From an uncultured Gilliamella sp. (GTDB lineage Bacteria; Pseudomonadota; Gammaproteobacteria; Enterobacterales; Orbaceae): DNA of 64,000 bases. The notes below the pieces were generated by a model that did no database searches, was not told the DNA's origin, and was given only the letters and a program-made list of their open reading frames with translations. The first letter of the stretch is position 1; the number at the start of each line of letters is the position of its first letter. The stretch is taken from the NCBI GenBank assembly GCA_945271295.1, contig CALYPG010000005.1:1-64000 (forward strand), in the 5' to 3' direction. The translations under genes and the position numbers were made by a program. Shown here in pieces: positions 8,374-18,596 of this stretch.

Positions 8374-9410
8374 TGGACAAAGAAGTGTTTATAGAAGAAC
8401 TGAGTTATTTATATGGAAAACCGACAACTATAGGGCAATATAAACAACAGTTAGCTGATTTTATTGTTAAAGAAGATCTCGGTTTTGCACTAACAGGTGA
8501 AGGTGAACATGTTTTCGTTAATCTACAAAAAAGCGATTGTAATACCGTTTTTGTAGCTGAACAACTTGCTAAATATGTGGGTATTTCTGCTAAATTGGTA
8601 AGTTATGCTGGTTTAAAAGATCGTCAGGCTATTACCACACAATGGTTTAGTTTACATATGCCAGGACAACAAACTCCCGATTTCTCAGCATTTGATTTAG
8701 CAGGATGTCAAATATTACAAATAGCTAGGCATAATAAAAAATTGAAAATAGGTGCATTAAAAGGTAATTATTTCAATATTATTCTCCGAGATTTAACCTC
8801 CAAAATTGCGATTGAATCTAAACTAACATTAATTAAACAGCACGGCGTGCCTAATTATTTTGGTGAACAACGGTTTGGACATGATAATAATAACATTACT
8901 CAAGCCATAAAATGGGCAAAAGGTGAAATTTCAGTCAAGGATCGAAAAAAAAGAAGCTTCTATTTATCAGCTGCACGCAGTGCGATCTTTAATGATATAG
9001 TAAGCAAGCGAATTGAGCACAATCTACATCAAAAAGTGCTTGATGGTGATATATTACAATTGGCTCAACGCAGTAGCTGGTTTATTGCACAACTAGAAGA
9101 ACTAGAGTTGTTACAACAACGTCTACTTCAAGGTGAAATTAATATTACTGCCCCAATGATGGGGGATTCACCTTTAGGCACTTTGTCTGTTGCGCTAGAA
9201 TTTGAACAAGAGTGTTGGAAAAATTGGTCTAAATTTGGTGATTTATTTAAGAAAGAGCAGGTCAAAACAGCTAGACGTTCGTTGTTATTACGTCCGCAGC
9301 AATTTGTTTGGCAATGGTTAAATGACGATAGTATCGAAATAAGCTTTTATTTACCTTCTGGTAGTTATGCAACAAGTGTAATACGTGAATTGATAATAGG
9401 AAACAAGTAA
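8373..9410 (+). CDS. truD: tRNA pseudouridine(13) synthase TruD
   Basis: A 345-residue enzyme that isomerises U13 in tRNA-Glu. The catalytic aspartate is Asp83 in YAGLKDRQA. GVPNYFGEQRFG, the second conserved TruD motif, is also present. The length matches E. coli TruD. In E. coli surE lies between truD and pcm; here pcm starts only five bases after the truD stop, so surE has been lost or moved. Confidence 0.95.
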   Translation: MDKEVFIEELSYLYGKPTTIGQYKQQLADFIVKEDLGFALTGEGEHVFVNLQKSDCNTVFVAEQLAKYVGISAKLVSYAGLKDRQAITTQWFSLHMPGQQTPDFSAFDLAGCQILQIARHNKKLKIGALKGNYFNIILRDLTSKIAIESKLTLIKQHGVPNYFGEQRFGHDNNNITQAIKWAKGEISVKDRKKRSFYLSAARSAIFNDIVSKRIEHNLHQKVLDGDILQLAQRSSWFIAQLEELELLQQRLLQGEINITAPMMGDSPLGTLSVALEFEQECWKNWSKFGDLFKKEQVKTARRSLLLRPQQFVWQWLNDDSIEISFYLPSGSYATSVIRELIIGNK

Positions 9411-9415
9411 GGTAA

Positions 9416-10042
9416 ATGCAAACTCTAAAAATGCAATCTTTAATTAAATTATTGCGTCAGCAAGGAATCAAAGACGAACGTGTCTTAACTGCAATTGCTT
9501 CAATTCCTCGCGAACATTTCATTGATGAAGCATTGTCTCACCAGGCTTATGATAATCGTTCATTACCTATTGGTAGTGGTCAAACCATTTCACAACCTTA
9601 TATCGTCGCACAGATGACAGAGTTATTGAAGTTGGAACCTGCTTCTAAAATACTTGAAATAGGCACAGGCTCGGGCTATCAAACGGCAGTTTTAGCCAAG
9701 TTAGTGGATCATGTTTGTTCTGTTGAAAGGATTAAAAGTTTACAATGGAATACTAAACGACGTTTAAAGCAACTCGATATTCATAATATAGCTACGCGTC
9801 ATGGTAATGGTTGGCATGGATGGCCAGAAAGGGCCCCCTTTGATGGCATTATTGTAACTGCAGCAGCATCAGAAGTTCCGAAAAGTTTATTAGAGCAATT
9901 GGCGGATAAAGGTCGTTTAGTCATTCCAGTAGGAGAACAAACTCAGGTATTAAAATTAATTGAACGTAAGGGTGATCATTTTATTACTAAAAATATAGAT
10001 AAAGTAAAATTTGTGCCCTTATTAAAAGGTGATATAGAATAA
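9416..10042 (+). CDS. pcm: Protein-L-isoaspartate O-methyltransferase
   Basis: A 208-residue SAM-dependent enzyme that starts repair of damaged L-isoaspartyl residues. SAM motif I is [11 protein letters not shown] at 80-90. The [15 protein letters not shown] segment near 51-65 and the [10 protein letters not shown] region are PCMT signatures. It is the last gene of the tusE-pcm run and is followed at once by a terminator; nlpD and rpoS, which follow pcm in E. coli, are absent. Confidence 0.94.
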   Translation: MQTLKMQSLIKLLRQQGIKDERVLTAIASIPREHFIDEALSHQAYDNRSLPIGSGQTISQPYIVAQMTELLKLEPASKILEIGTGSGYQTAVLAKLVDHVCSVERIKSLQWNTKRRLKQLDIHNIATRHGNGWHGWPERAPFDGIIVTAAASEVPKSLLEQLADKGRLVIPVGEQTQVLKLIERKGDHFITKNIDKVKFVPLLKGDIE

Positions 10043-10044
10043 AA

Positions 10045-10069
10045 AAACCACCACAATAAATGGTGGTTT
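10045..10069. terminator. Bidirectional intrinsic terminator between pcm and the BKACE gene
   Basis: AAACCACCA (10045-10053) pairs with TGGTGGTTT (10061-10069) around a 7-base loop. There is a T-run on the plus side and an A-run on the other side, so it can end transcripts from both convergent genes. Confidence 0.85.
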
Positions 10070-10081
10070 TATTCAATTTAA

Positions 10082-10906
10082 TTAATTTAGGTTTAATATT
10101 TTCCTTGCTTCATCTGGAGTAGCTGGTTGTTTACCGGCTTCTTGGATAATACGAACAGCCCGTTCGACAAACTGGGTGTTTGATTTAGCTAATTCACCTT
10201 TGGCATAGTAAATATTGTCTTCCATTCCAATACGAATATGCCCTCCCATAGCAATAGTTGCATAGAGAGTTGATAAATGATTCGAACCTATACCAAATGC
10301 AGACCAAGTACTTTCTTTCGGTAGTAAATTTTTCAAAAAAACAAGATTTTCAACAGTAGCTGCAATACCTCCAGGCGCCCCCATACATAATTGAAAATGT
10401 AATGGTGCTTTTAATACTCCTTTATTTAAATAGTAAAGTGCATTATAGATAAAACTCGCATCAAATACTTCTATTTCAGGTTTTACATTTTGTTGTTGCA
10501 TATAATACCCGAGTTTTTCTAAAAATGGCGGTGTATTATAAAATACAGTTGAGTTCATCCAGTTCATTGTTCCGCAGTCATAAGACCCCATTTCTGGTTT
10601 GACTTTAGATAAGTGAATCATTCGGGTTTCATCGGTGGCATTGAGATCACCCGATGTTGTACAGTTAATGATAATATTGCAGTCAGTTTGCCGAATTAAT
10701 GAAACCGTTTCTTCAAATTTTTCACTATTCATAGTGCCTTTACCATTTTCATCTCGCATATGCAAGTGAGCAATAGCAGCACCGGCTTTCCAACAAGAAT
10801 AAACATCATTGGCAATTTCCTGTGGTGTCATCGGTATTGCAGGATTATGTTCTTTAGTTGGAAATGCTCCTGTAGTTGCAACAGTGATAATAACTTTATT
10901 TTTCAT
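10082..10906 (-). CDS. Beta-keto acid cleavage enzyme (BKACE family, formerly DUF849)
   Basis: A 274-residue member of the family of 3-keto-5-aminohexanoate cleavage enzyme (Kce). These zinc enzymes condense a beta-keto acid with acetyl-CoA to give acetoacetate and a new acyl-CoA. The N-terminal VIITVATTGAFPTKEHNPAI, the metal site HLHMRDENG (His47 and His49) and the GMEDNIYYAKGELA segment are family signatures. It is the last gene of a three-gene operon with an MFS transporter and a cyclase-type hydrolase. BKACE members use many different keto acids, so the substrate cannot be named; lysine fermentation is unlikely because the other kam/kal genes are absent. Confidence 0.85.
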   Translation of the reverse strand: MKNKVIITVATTGAFPTKEHNPAIPMTPQEIANDVYSCWKAGAAIAHLHMRDENGKGTMNSEKFEETVSLIRQTDCNIIINCTTSGDLNATDETRMIHLSKVKPEMGSYDCGTMNWMNSTVFYNTPPFLEKLGYYMQQQNVKPEIEVFDASFIYNALYYLNKGVLKAPLHFQLCMGAPGGIAATVENLVFLKNLLPKESTWSAFGIGSNHLSTLYATIAMGGHIRIGMEDNIYYAKGELAKSNTQFVERAVRIIQEAGKQPATPDEARKILNLN

Positions 10907-10920
10907 AATATTAATCCTAA

Positions 10921-12117
10921 TTATTCAATTTTTGTATTTGGTAAAAAGAACATGGTAACGGCAGATAAAAAGAAAAATATTGCGCAAATACCAATACCTA
11001 CCGTGAGTCCGTATTTTGTTGCAATGAAACCAAGGATAAATGGTGAAAAAGCAGAAATACCTCTACCGGCATTAAAACAAAATCCCGCTCCTAAGGTTCT
11101 TACCCGGGTAGGAAATAATTCTCCAAAGTATGAACCAAACAAACCAACGAACGAAATAAAGAAAGCGTAAAAAGGGCCCATTAATAAAATCAACATAGAA
11201 TCTTCAACCATTACATAGATAGGTAATGTAATGGTGGTTCCAATAAAAGATAAAATGATGGCTGATTTACGACCAATATTATCCGCTAACCAACCAAATA
11301 AGTTATAACCAATAAACATCCCGACATTCAATATTAAGAAAAATAAAGACATGGTTTTTACATCTAACCCTCTAACTTTTATTAAAAAAGTTGGTATCCA
11401 TGTAGTTGATCCCCAATAGGCGACAAAAGCAAAACTTGATACTAATGTTGCAAGAATTGTTCTTGATAATAATTCAGGCGCAAAGATTTCTTTTATTTGA
11501 ATATTGCTCACATCTCCTTTCGCAATTCTTTCATCTTTTTGTTTTTTCCATACCTCTGATTCAGGAACAAATAAATAAATGTAAAGGGCCGCAATAATTG
11601 ATCCTGCTCCAGTTAAAAAGAGTGATCTCCAACCAAAATCAGGAATAATCACTGAAGCAAGAAATGCTGCAATACCAGCTCCTGCAGGGAATGAACTTAG
11701 TACAAAGGCTGCTGCTCTACCTCTTTGTTTGGCTGGCCATGATTCGGCTATATAAGCAGCAATAATTCCCCAGACTCCACCTAATGCTAAGCCTGCTACA
11801 AAACGTAAAATTAAAAGTACGATCCAATTAGGGCTAAGTGAAATGGCAGCAGTTAGTATGCCAAAAATCATTAAACTATATATCAGTGATTTTCTTCTGC
11901 CATGATTATCAGAAAACCAGCCAACAATCACACTACTTAAGCCTACGCCTAATAAGGTTGCTGTACCAAGTAGTCCACCTTCATACATTTCCATATTCAG
12001 ATCATGCATAATTGCTGGTAATGAAACTGCCAATAGAGTTATATCCATAGCATCAAACATATAACCAAAAAAGCCACCTACAAGTACATGCCATTTATTC
12101 AAAATATTTGTTTTCAT
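10921..12117 (-). CDS. MFS transporter, metabolite:H+ symporter type
   Basis: A 398-residue, 12-span major facilitator protein. The first half carries the loop 2-3 signature VGWFSDNHGRRKSL, and the second half has the matching FGWLADNIGRKSA near 275. The FDAMDITLLAVSLPAI start and the RFVAGLALGGVWG helix place it near the aromatic acid/sialic acid/shikimate symporters. It sits between the cyclase and BKACE genes and most likely imports the compound that this operon degrades. The substrate is unknown. Confidence 0.86.
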   Translation of the reverse strand: MKTNILNKWHVLVGGFFGYMFDAMDITLLAVSLPAIMHDLNMEMYEGGLLGTATLLGVGLSSVIVGWFSDNHGRRKSLIYSLMIFGILTAAISLSPNWIVLLILRFVAGLALGGVWGIIAAYIAESWPAKQRGRAAAFVLSSFPAGAGIAAFLASVIIPDFGWRSLFLTGAGSIIAALYIYLFVPESEVWKKQKDERIAKGDVSNIQIKEIFAPELLSRTILATLVSSFAFVAYWGSTTWIPTFLIKVRGLDVKTMSLFFLILNVGMFIGYNLFGWLADNIGRKSAIILSFIGTTITLPIYVMVEDSMLILLMGPFYAFFISFVGLFGSYFGELFPTRVRTLGAGFCFNAGRGISAFSPFILGFIATKYGLTVGIGICAIFFFLSAVTMFFLPNTKIE

Positions 12118-12134
12118 TTTTTAATCCTTTTCCA

Positions 12135-12902
12135 TTAAGGCATTATTGCAACCGTTCTTGTCCAACCTGCACTGGCATTTTTAATTTTTACTGGCAAGCA
12201 TGAAACAGTAAAACCAAAGGCAGGTAATTTATCCAAATTAGTTAGTTTTTCTAAGTGATAATATTCTTTTTCTATACCAGCAAAATGTCCTTCCCATATT
12301 ATGGATTTATCATGTGTTTCCTTAAATTTTTCCGCTACTAAAGGTAATGGACTATCCCAACTCCAAGCATCAGTACCTACAACTTTTATTCCTTTATTAA
12401 GTAAAAAAAGCGTTGCTTCTCGCCCCATACCGCAGCCTTTAACTAAATACTCTTTTGAACCATAATACTGTTGGGCACCAGATTGAATTAATACAATGTC
12501 TAACGGTTTTAATTTATAACCGATACGCTCTAACTCGTATTGAATATCTTTGGCGGTAACAACGTAGCCAGCAGGGAAATGTGAAAAATTGAGCATAACA
12601 CCATCGGATATACACCACTCTAAAGGCATCTGATCAATAGTTTTTGCTTTTTTCCCGTGATCCATGGTTGGATGATAATGCCAAGGGGCATCAAGGTGAG
12701 TTCCGCTGTGTGTGGTTAATTTAATATATTCAATAGCCCATCCTAATCCATCTGGTAAATCATTGTTGGTGGCCGTAGGAAAAAATGTTTTGATATGTTC
12801 CGCACCCTTTGCATGATCCCAATAATCAATTTCAGTTGGCATTGATGGTGGATCATTAGGGGTTTGATCTTCTATTGATACACTTAAGTCAATTATTTTC
12901 AT
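12135..12902 (-). CDS. Cyclase-family metal-dependent hydrolase (kynurenine formamidase-like)
   Basis: A 255-residue protein of the PF04199 cyclase family, which includes bacterial kynurenine formamidase and other metal amidases. The metal motif HSGTHLDAPWHYH is at 65-77, and the GTDAWSWDSP segment is the second conserved block. It is the first gene of the operon and has a good SD (AGGAG) before the ATG. With the MFS and BKACE genes it suggests uptake, hydrolysis or ring opening, and carbon-carbon cleavage to CoA esters. Kynurenine breakdown itself is not supported, since kynureninase and the dioxygenase are missing nearby. Confidence 0.84.
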   Translation of the reverse strand: MKIIDLSVSIEDQTPNDPPSMPTEIDYWDHAKGAEHIKTFFPTATNNDLPDGLGWAIEYIKLTTHSGTHLDAPWHYHPTMDHGKKAKTIDQMPLEWCISDGVMLNFSHFPAGYVVTAKDIQYELERIGYKLKPLDIVLIQSGAQQYYGSKEYLVKGCGMGREATLFLLNKGIKVVGTDAWSWDSPLPLVAEKFKETHDKSIIWEGHFAGIEKEYYHLEKLTNLDKLPAFGFTVSCLPVKIKNASAGWTRTVAIMP

Positions 12903-12956
12903 ATAGTTACTCCTTATGCTTCTTGTTTTTGTGATCTAAACAATAAAATTTGATGT

Positions 12957-12985
12957 AATATAGTATTGATTGAACGTGCGTTCAA
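12957..12985 (-). promoter_or_regulatory. Sigma-70 promoter of the cyclase-MFS-BKACE operon
   Basis: On the minus strand TTGAAC (12985-12980) is separated by exactly 17 bases from TATATT (12962-12957), about 55 bases upstream of the cyclase ATG. The -35 lies inside the palindrome at 12969-12986, so a bound repressor would block RNA polymerase. Confidence 0.65.
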
Positions 12986-12986
12986 T
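12969..12986. promoter_or_regulatory. TetR-type operator overlapping the -35 box
   Basis: ATTGAACGTGCGTTCAAT has 8-bp perfect arms around two central bases. Its core (TTGAACG/CGTTCAA) recurs in the second palindrome at 13026-13037. It lies between the divergently numbered but co-directional tetR gene and the operon that gene presumably represses. Confidence 0.65.
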
Positions 12987-13002
12987 TTTGTTTTGTTTTA
13001 AG

Positions 13003-13018
13003 TATGACATGGATCACA
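13003..13018. promoter_or_regulatory. CRP (cAMP receptor protein) site
   Basis: TATGACATGGATCACA matches the TGTGA-N6-TCACA consensus at 9 of 10 positions. Its centre is about 60 bases upstream of the transcription start expected from the -10 box, the class I activation position (near -61.5). Catabolite control of the downstream operon follows. Confidence 0.6.
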
Positions 13019-13025
13019 AATTAAT

Positions 13026-13037
13026 TTGAACGTTCAA
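13026..13037. promoter_or_regulatory. Second TetR-type operator, perfect 12-bp palindrome
   Basis: TTGAACGTTCAA shares half-sites with the operator at 12969-12986 and lies about 54 bases further upstream, just past the end of the tetR gene. Two sites could allow looping or repressor cooperativity around the CRP site. Confidence 0.55.
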
Positions 13038-13104
13038 TTTTAAAAAAAGGAGTGTAATAGTGACAATATATATATGGAAATGGTTTATTGTCTATTTAGA
13101 CTAG

Positions 13105-13797
13105 TTAGTCAATTTTTGCAAAAGATTTGATAATATCGAATGCCGATTTATAATCGTATTTAGAGTTGGTTAATACTGCGTTTAATCCTGCAAGTGAATA
13201 ATGATAAAGATATTGACAAGCTATTTCTGGATTTGCAATTGAACAAATATCATGTGAAAGAAATTTAATCCGATCTACTTCCGCAAAAGTATTACACATT
13301 AGCCCAACTAGAAAATCAAACCCCCAATGAATTTGTTCAACCGTAGATGTTGGATAAGTTCGTTTTAATTCGGCAATGAATAACTTTGCATAAGGATCAA
13401 ATTGATCACATAAGATGGATAATCCCAATGATGAACCGGATGATAAAAGTCGAGCGACATTAATCGCATAATAGTGCCACCCTTCACCACCGTAGAGGGT
13501 GTTGTAAAGATAAGGAGCCAAAAATGACTCGACAATTTTTTCTAATGGTATTGGTTTTTTTCCATTAATATTTTTGTAATGATTAAGAAGGCGAATACGG
13601 TCTGAACTTAGTGTGCCAATACGTCTACGTATAACTGCTCGAAATAACTCTTCTTTTGAACCAAAATGGTAATGAACTAATGCTAGTTTTACTCCTGCAT
13701 CTTCGGTAATTTGTCGAATTGACACTTCACTATAACTTGTTTCAGCAAAAAGCCGTTCAGCTGAATTTAGCAGTTTTTCTGCAGTTGTGTTTTTCAT
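13105..13797 (-). CDS. TetR/AcrR-family transcriptional regulator
   Basis: A 230-residue regulator. The N-terminal TetR DNA-binding domain (about 6-55) contains VSIRQITEDAGVKLALVHYH and FGSKEELFRAVI, the helix-turn-helix and following helix. The longer C-terminal part is a ligand domain of the CecR/TetR_C type, with no recognisable ligand motif. It lies immediately upstream of, and in the same direction as, the cyclase-MFS-BKACE operon, whose promoter carries two matching palindromes, so it is very likely the local repressor. The inducer is probably the operon's substrate or a CoA intermediate. Confidence 0.86.
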   Translation of the reverse strand: MKNTTAEKLLNSAERLFAETSYSEVSIRQITEDAGVKLALVHYHFGSKEELFRAVIRRRIGTLSSDRIRLLNHYKNINGKKPIPLEKIVESFLAPYLYNTLYGGEGWHYYAINVARLLSSGSSLGLSILCDQFDPYAKLFIAELKRTYPTSTVEQIHWGFDFLVGLMCNTFAEVDRIKFLSHDICSIANPEIACQYLYHYSLAGLNAVLTNSKYDYKSAFDIIKSFAKID

Positions 13798-14491
13798 AAT
13801 ATTTTTTTAATGTTGTTTTAGTAATTCAATTTATTTTTGATTAGGCTATAAATTTTTAATATTACTGGTTAAACTTATTAGCCAATTAATTATTTGCAAT
13901 ATTAACATAATTTATTGAATATTATATTAAAAATTTTGCTAAAATTGTTATTTCAACAGCTATCGTCTAATTAAAATTTATGACAATATTGATTAATAGC
14001 AGAGTAAAATTCAACTTTCAATCATCATTACTAACCTATTTTTTGCAAAGTGTTGTCTAATAAATGTATTGAAATTTTTTTAGCACTTTATTCATTTCAT
14101 AGTATGGATAGGCAAATAATATTTCCATCTTAGTTGCTCTACAATTAGATATAATTTTTACCCTATTCATATATTTAACAGTGGCAATTACGCTATAAAA
14201 TGGTTACAAACCAATAAAACCATTTTATTACTGAGTTTGGTAATAAATTTGATTTTTAAATATTGAGTAACTTATTAATTGTGACGTGATTTTTTGAGCT
14301 AGTAAGATGACTAGCTCATTTTAGTTTTTTGAAGATTTTTAATAAGATATATTATTAAAAATAATATTAACACTGATGGTTTGTAAGTTAGAAAATAAGC
14401 TATCTATCTTTTTCCACTTTTAGTTAATAACTTAATTTTGAATATGATTTTTACCGAACTCAATTAAAATTTTATCTTAAAAGTAAATTAT
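13798..14491. other. 694-bp intergenic region, possible small RNA on the plus strand
   Basis: No protein gene is supported. The region is extremely AT-rich. On the plus strand it holds a TATAAT at 14150-14155, a 10-bp stem (TAAAATGGTT at 14196-14205 with AACCATTTTA at 14218-14227), and a terminator-like hairpin at 14296-14317 followed by a U-rich run. No plus-strand gene precedes that terminator, so an untranslated transcript of roughly 170 nt (about 14160-14330) is possible. Confidence 0.4.
14296..14330 (+). terminator. Orphan intrinsic terminator
   Basis: GAGCTAGT (14296-14303) and ACTAGCTC (14310-14317) form an 8-bp stem with a 6-base loop, followed by ATTTTAGTTTTTT. The polarity fits the plus strand, where no coding gene lies upstream. 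Confidence 0.5.
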
Positions 14492-15181
14492 TTATTGCTT
14501 ACGTTCTGATTGTTTCCATTCACAAATTCCATAAATGGCATTAAATAAATAGATTAAGTATTGCGTTGCTATAATTAAGTTATCAGTATAAATATTTAAT
14601 CCTATTACAAGTACATTCAAAATTACCCATAAATACCAGTTAAATGAATATCTCATCATTAACAGAAGTTGGGCAACGACCCCTAAGCCAAAAATAAAAC
14701 AATTAGTAATGAGTTGATAAATTGTATTATCTACACCAATGGCATCAGTCAAATAAATATTGAAAAAAACGGCAGCAATTAAAAAAGTAAGAGTATATAA
14801 AAAAGATTGCTCATTAAGGGAACGAACTTTAACATTTTTATCATTATCTTGGTTCTTTTGCCAAGTAAATAACCCATAAATGTGTGAACCAAAATAATAG
14901 AAAGTTGGTAGACTTGCGCCTATGTTACCGCCTAAAAAGTTGGCAATACATTCCCCAGTTACAGCAAACATGCCTAGTACATTACCACTATTTTTCCGTT
15001 TGGCCAGTAAAATCACACACAACAAACCACAAACAGCACCAAAATAAGATATAGCATAACGTAGATTTAAAGTAGTAAAAGGATCAGTATATAAAAATGC
15101 TAAAGTAACAAATAGTACACAAAAGTATGGATAAAATTTATTACGTCCAATTGATATAATACCAGAGTTTAGTTTGTTCAT
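14492..15181 (-). CDS. pnuC: Nicotinamide riboside transporter PnuC
   Basis: A 229-residue inner-membrane protein with about seven spans. PnuC features include LGGNIGASLPTFYYFGSHIYGLFTW around 83-107 and the C-terminal NLIIATQYLIYLFNAIYG-type helix ending in W and basic residues. It facilitates entry of nicotinamide riboside, which NadR then traps by phosphorylation. It starts two bases after the nadR stop on the same strand, a transporter-kinase operon that makes functional sense. Confidence 0.92.
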   Translation of the reverse strand: MNKLNSGIISIGRNKFYPYFCVLFVTLAFLYTDPFTTLNLRYAISYFGAVCGLLCVILLAKRKNSGNVLGMFAVTGECIANFLGGNIGASLPTFYYFGSHIYGLFTWQKNQDNDKNVKVRSLNEQSFLYTLTFLIAAVFFNIYLTDAIGVDNTIYQLITNCFIFGLGVVAQLLLMMRYSFNWYLWVILNVLVIGLNIYTDNLIIATQYLIYLFNAIYGICEWKQSERKQ

Positions 15182-15183
15182 AA

Positions 15184-16428
<1,245 letters not shown>

Positions 16429-16596
16429 TTATACTTTTGTTTTTTATTTTTTACTAAATATAATGCATAATAAATAATTGTTCAATATATTAAACAAAAA
16501 TATTTTGTTTTTTATTTTGGTTATTTAAATATAATAAAATACAAATTTTTTTAATTGTCAGCATAAACCAATAAGTTATATGTTGTGTAATTAAAG

Positions 16597-16627
16597 TTGA
16601 CTTGGTCAAAAGACTGAGAATTATAAT
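16597..16627 (+). promoter_or_regulatory. Possible promoter of the first DUF4139 gene
   Basis: TTGACT at 16597-16602 and TATAAT at 16622-16627 flank a 19-base spacer, longer than ideal. The -10 is 22 bases before the chosen ATG. It supports the start at 16650 rather than the upstream TTG at 16602, which would lie inside the promoter. Confidence 0.4.
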
Positions 16628-16649
16628 TTTACTGAAAAAGGATAAAACA

Positions 16650-18224
16650 ATGAAAATTCGCAGAATTGCATTTTTAGCCGCATTTATTTCCGGTTCAACT
16701 TTTGCCAATAATAATGTTACATTAAATAAAGTAACTTTGTTTTTAAAAGGTGCGGAATTACAAGGACAAGCCAAGGTTACGCTTGCCAAGGGTGAAAGTG
16801 AAATTGTATTAACGGGCATTGCCAATGGTGTAAACCCTGATTCTATTACAGTTGGCTTTGGGACTGATAGTAACGTAAAGATTTTATCGACTAGTTTGCA
16901 AAATAAAACTGAAGCAAATAAGCCAGACAATAGTGATCTTCAGCCATTATTAACACAATTGAAACAATTACAACAAAAGTACACCACCATTAATATTCAA
17001 TATCAAGCTGTTTCGGAAACAATAGCACTCTTGCAAGGTAATCGGTTAGAAGGCTTAATTAAAACTACAGATTTGCAAGAAGCAGTAAATTTTATTAAAA
17101 CTAATTTAGTTAACACATTGAATGAACAATATGCATTACAAACTGAGTTAGATAACTTAAAACAGCAAATCGATGATTGCCAGCAAAAAATAGATCAACA
17201 ACAGGCGGCTACTCATAGTTTAAATAATGCAATTACAGTAAAAGTGTATGCCGATAACGACGTAACCTTGCCAGTTATGGTTTCTTATGTGAGCACGGAG
17301 GCGGGTTGGCAACCGAGTTATGATGTGCGCGTGACTGATATTAATTCGCCGCTACAATTAACATATAAAGCTAATGTTTATCAGAAAAGTGGCATAGATT
17401 GGCAAAATGTTGATTTTAGTCTGTCTACAGCCAATCCAAGTGAAGGCATTACTGCACCAATATTATCACCATGGCAGATTGATATGTATAACAGTGGGAA
17501 AAGTAGTTTCTTTTTTTCTAAGAGCGAAAAAGACTATGATAATATGAGTGCTAAAATATCTAAATCGGTAAATCCGATGGCTAATAATACATGGATTAAT
17601 GCTAATGGTATTGATACTCGGTTTGAGATTAAGTTGCCTTATACTATTAAGACTAACACTCAAGATAATGTATTAATCCTGCAAGATAAACAAGTTGAAG
17701 CTAAATACCATTATATTTCTACTCCAAAACTGGATAGTAATGTGTACTTACAAGCACAAATTACTGATTGGGATAAACTAAGTTTATTACCTGGTAAATC
17801 AACGGTATTTTTCAATGGCAATTATATCGGTGAAAGTTTTATTACTACTAACGGTGTGAAAGATACACTTAATCTATCATTAGGCCGAGATAAAAATATT
17901 TTTATTGCTCGTAAACGTAACCTTAATGAGACTTCAAAACCTACCTTCTTTGACGATGATATTTCACAAAAATATGCTTATACTATTGATGTTAAAAATA
18001 GCAAATCATTACCAATAGATCTTGCTATTTATGATCAGTTACCGGTTATCCATAATAAAGCTATAACCCTTGAAGATGTTAAATATGATGGCGCTGATTT
18101 CAATAAAGAAACAGGATTATTAACCTGGAAACTATCATTACAACCAAGTGAAGTTAAAAATCTTAATCTGCGTTTTAAGTTAACCTATCCTCAAGATAAA
18201 GAGAATTATATAATTGGTTTATAA
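16650..18224 (+). CDS. DUF4139-domain exported protein (mucoidy-inhibitor MuiA-like), copy 1
   Basis: The 524-residue product begins with a signal peptide (MKIRRIAFLAAFISGSTFA). The N-terminal beta domain (LNKVTLFLKGAELQGQAKV) is followed by a coiled coil at about 90-190 (QLKQLQQKY to DDCQQKIDQQQAA). The C-terminal DUF4139 beta domain includes VSYVSTEAGWQPSYDVRV and the end DQLPV to NLRFKLTYP. The start at 16650 has the same AAAAGGATAAAACAATG context as its neighbour copy. The biochemical role of the family is unknown; relatives are linked to mucoid phenotypes in some bacteria. It is nearly identical to copy 2 except in a loop near 285-320. It is probably periplasmic. Confidence 0.85.
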   Translation: MKIRRIAFLAAFISGSTFANNNVTLNKVTLFLKGAELQGQAKVTLAKGESEIVLTGIANGVNPDSITVGFGTDSNVKILSTSLQNKTEANKPDNSDLQPLLTQLKQLQQKYTTINIQYQAVSETIALLQGNRLEGLIKTTDLQEAVNFIKTNLVNTLNEQYALQTELDNLKQQIDDCQQKIDQQQAATHSLNNAITVKVYADNDVTLPVMVSYVSTEAGWQPSYDVRVTDINSPLQLTYKANVYQKSGIDWQNVDFSLSTANPSEGITAPILSPWQIDMYNSGKSSFFFSKSEKDYDNMSAKISKSVNPMANNTWINANGIDTRFEIKLPYTIKTNTQDNVLILQDKQVEAKYHYISTPKLDSNVYLQAQITDWDKLSLLPGKSTVFFNGNYIGESFITTNGVKDTLNLSLGRDKNIFIARKRNLNETSKPTFFDDDISQKYAYTIDVKNSKSLPIDLAIYDQLPVIHNKAITLEDVKYDGADFNKETGLLTWKLSLQPSEVKNLNLRFKLTYPQDKENYIIGL

Positions 18225-18254
18225 TCAAAACGTTAACCTAGCATTGTGTAAATT

Positions 18255-18304
18255 ATCCAAATGGTCAAATCATTAGTTTAAGCTAAATGATTTGGCATTT
18301 GGAT
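18255..18304 (+). terminator. Long hairpin after DUF4139 copy 1
   Basis: ATCCAAATG (18255-18263) pairs with CATTTGGAT (18296-18304), and CAAATCATT (18266-18274) with AATGATTTG (18286-18294), giving an interrupted 18-bp stem about 30 bases past the stop. The following U-tract is short (TTTAT), so termination may be partial. The rest of 18225-18596 holds only the duplicated leader of copy 2. Confidence 0.5.
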
Positions 18305-18596
18305 TTTATCATTCAGCCTACGACTTAAAAAACCTTAAGTTATTTAAGCCGCTGCACTTACTTATAAACATTACTTATTGTGGTGTTTCCTGTCCTTAAC
18401 TGAAAGTATATAGCTTTACATAACACTCAATATATTAAACAAAAATTAATGTGTTTTTATTGGGACTATTTAATATAATGAAAATCAACATGGGCACTTT
18501 TACATAAGTGATTAGTGGTGCCTTAGTTCGCTTGAACTGGGTAAATATTTCATACTTATGGTTGAAGTCATAGCTATTTAATAAAAGGATAAAACA

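Noticed and set aside
12135-12902. Kynurenine formamidase (kynB) as a firm call
   Set aside because: The fold motif is shared by many cyclase-family hydrolases, and no other kynurenine pathway gene is nearby.
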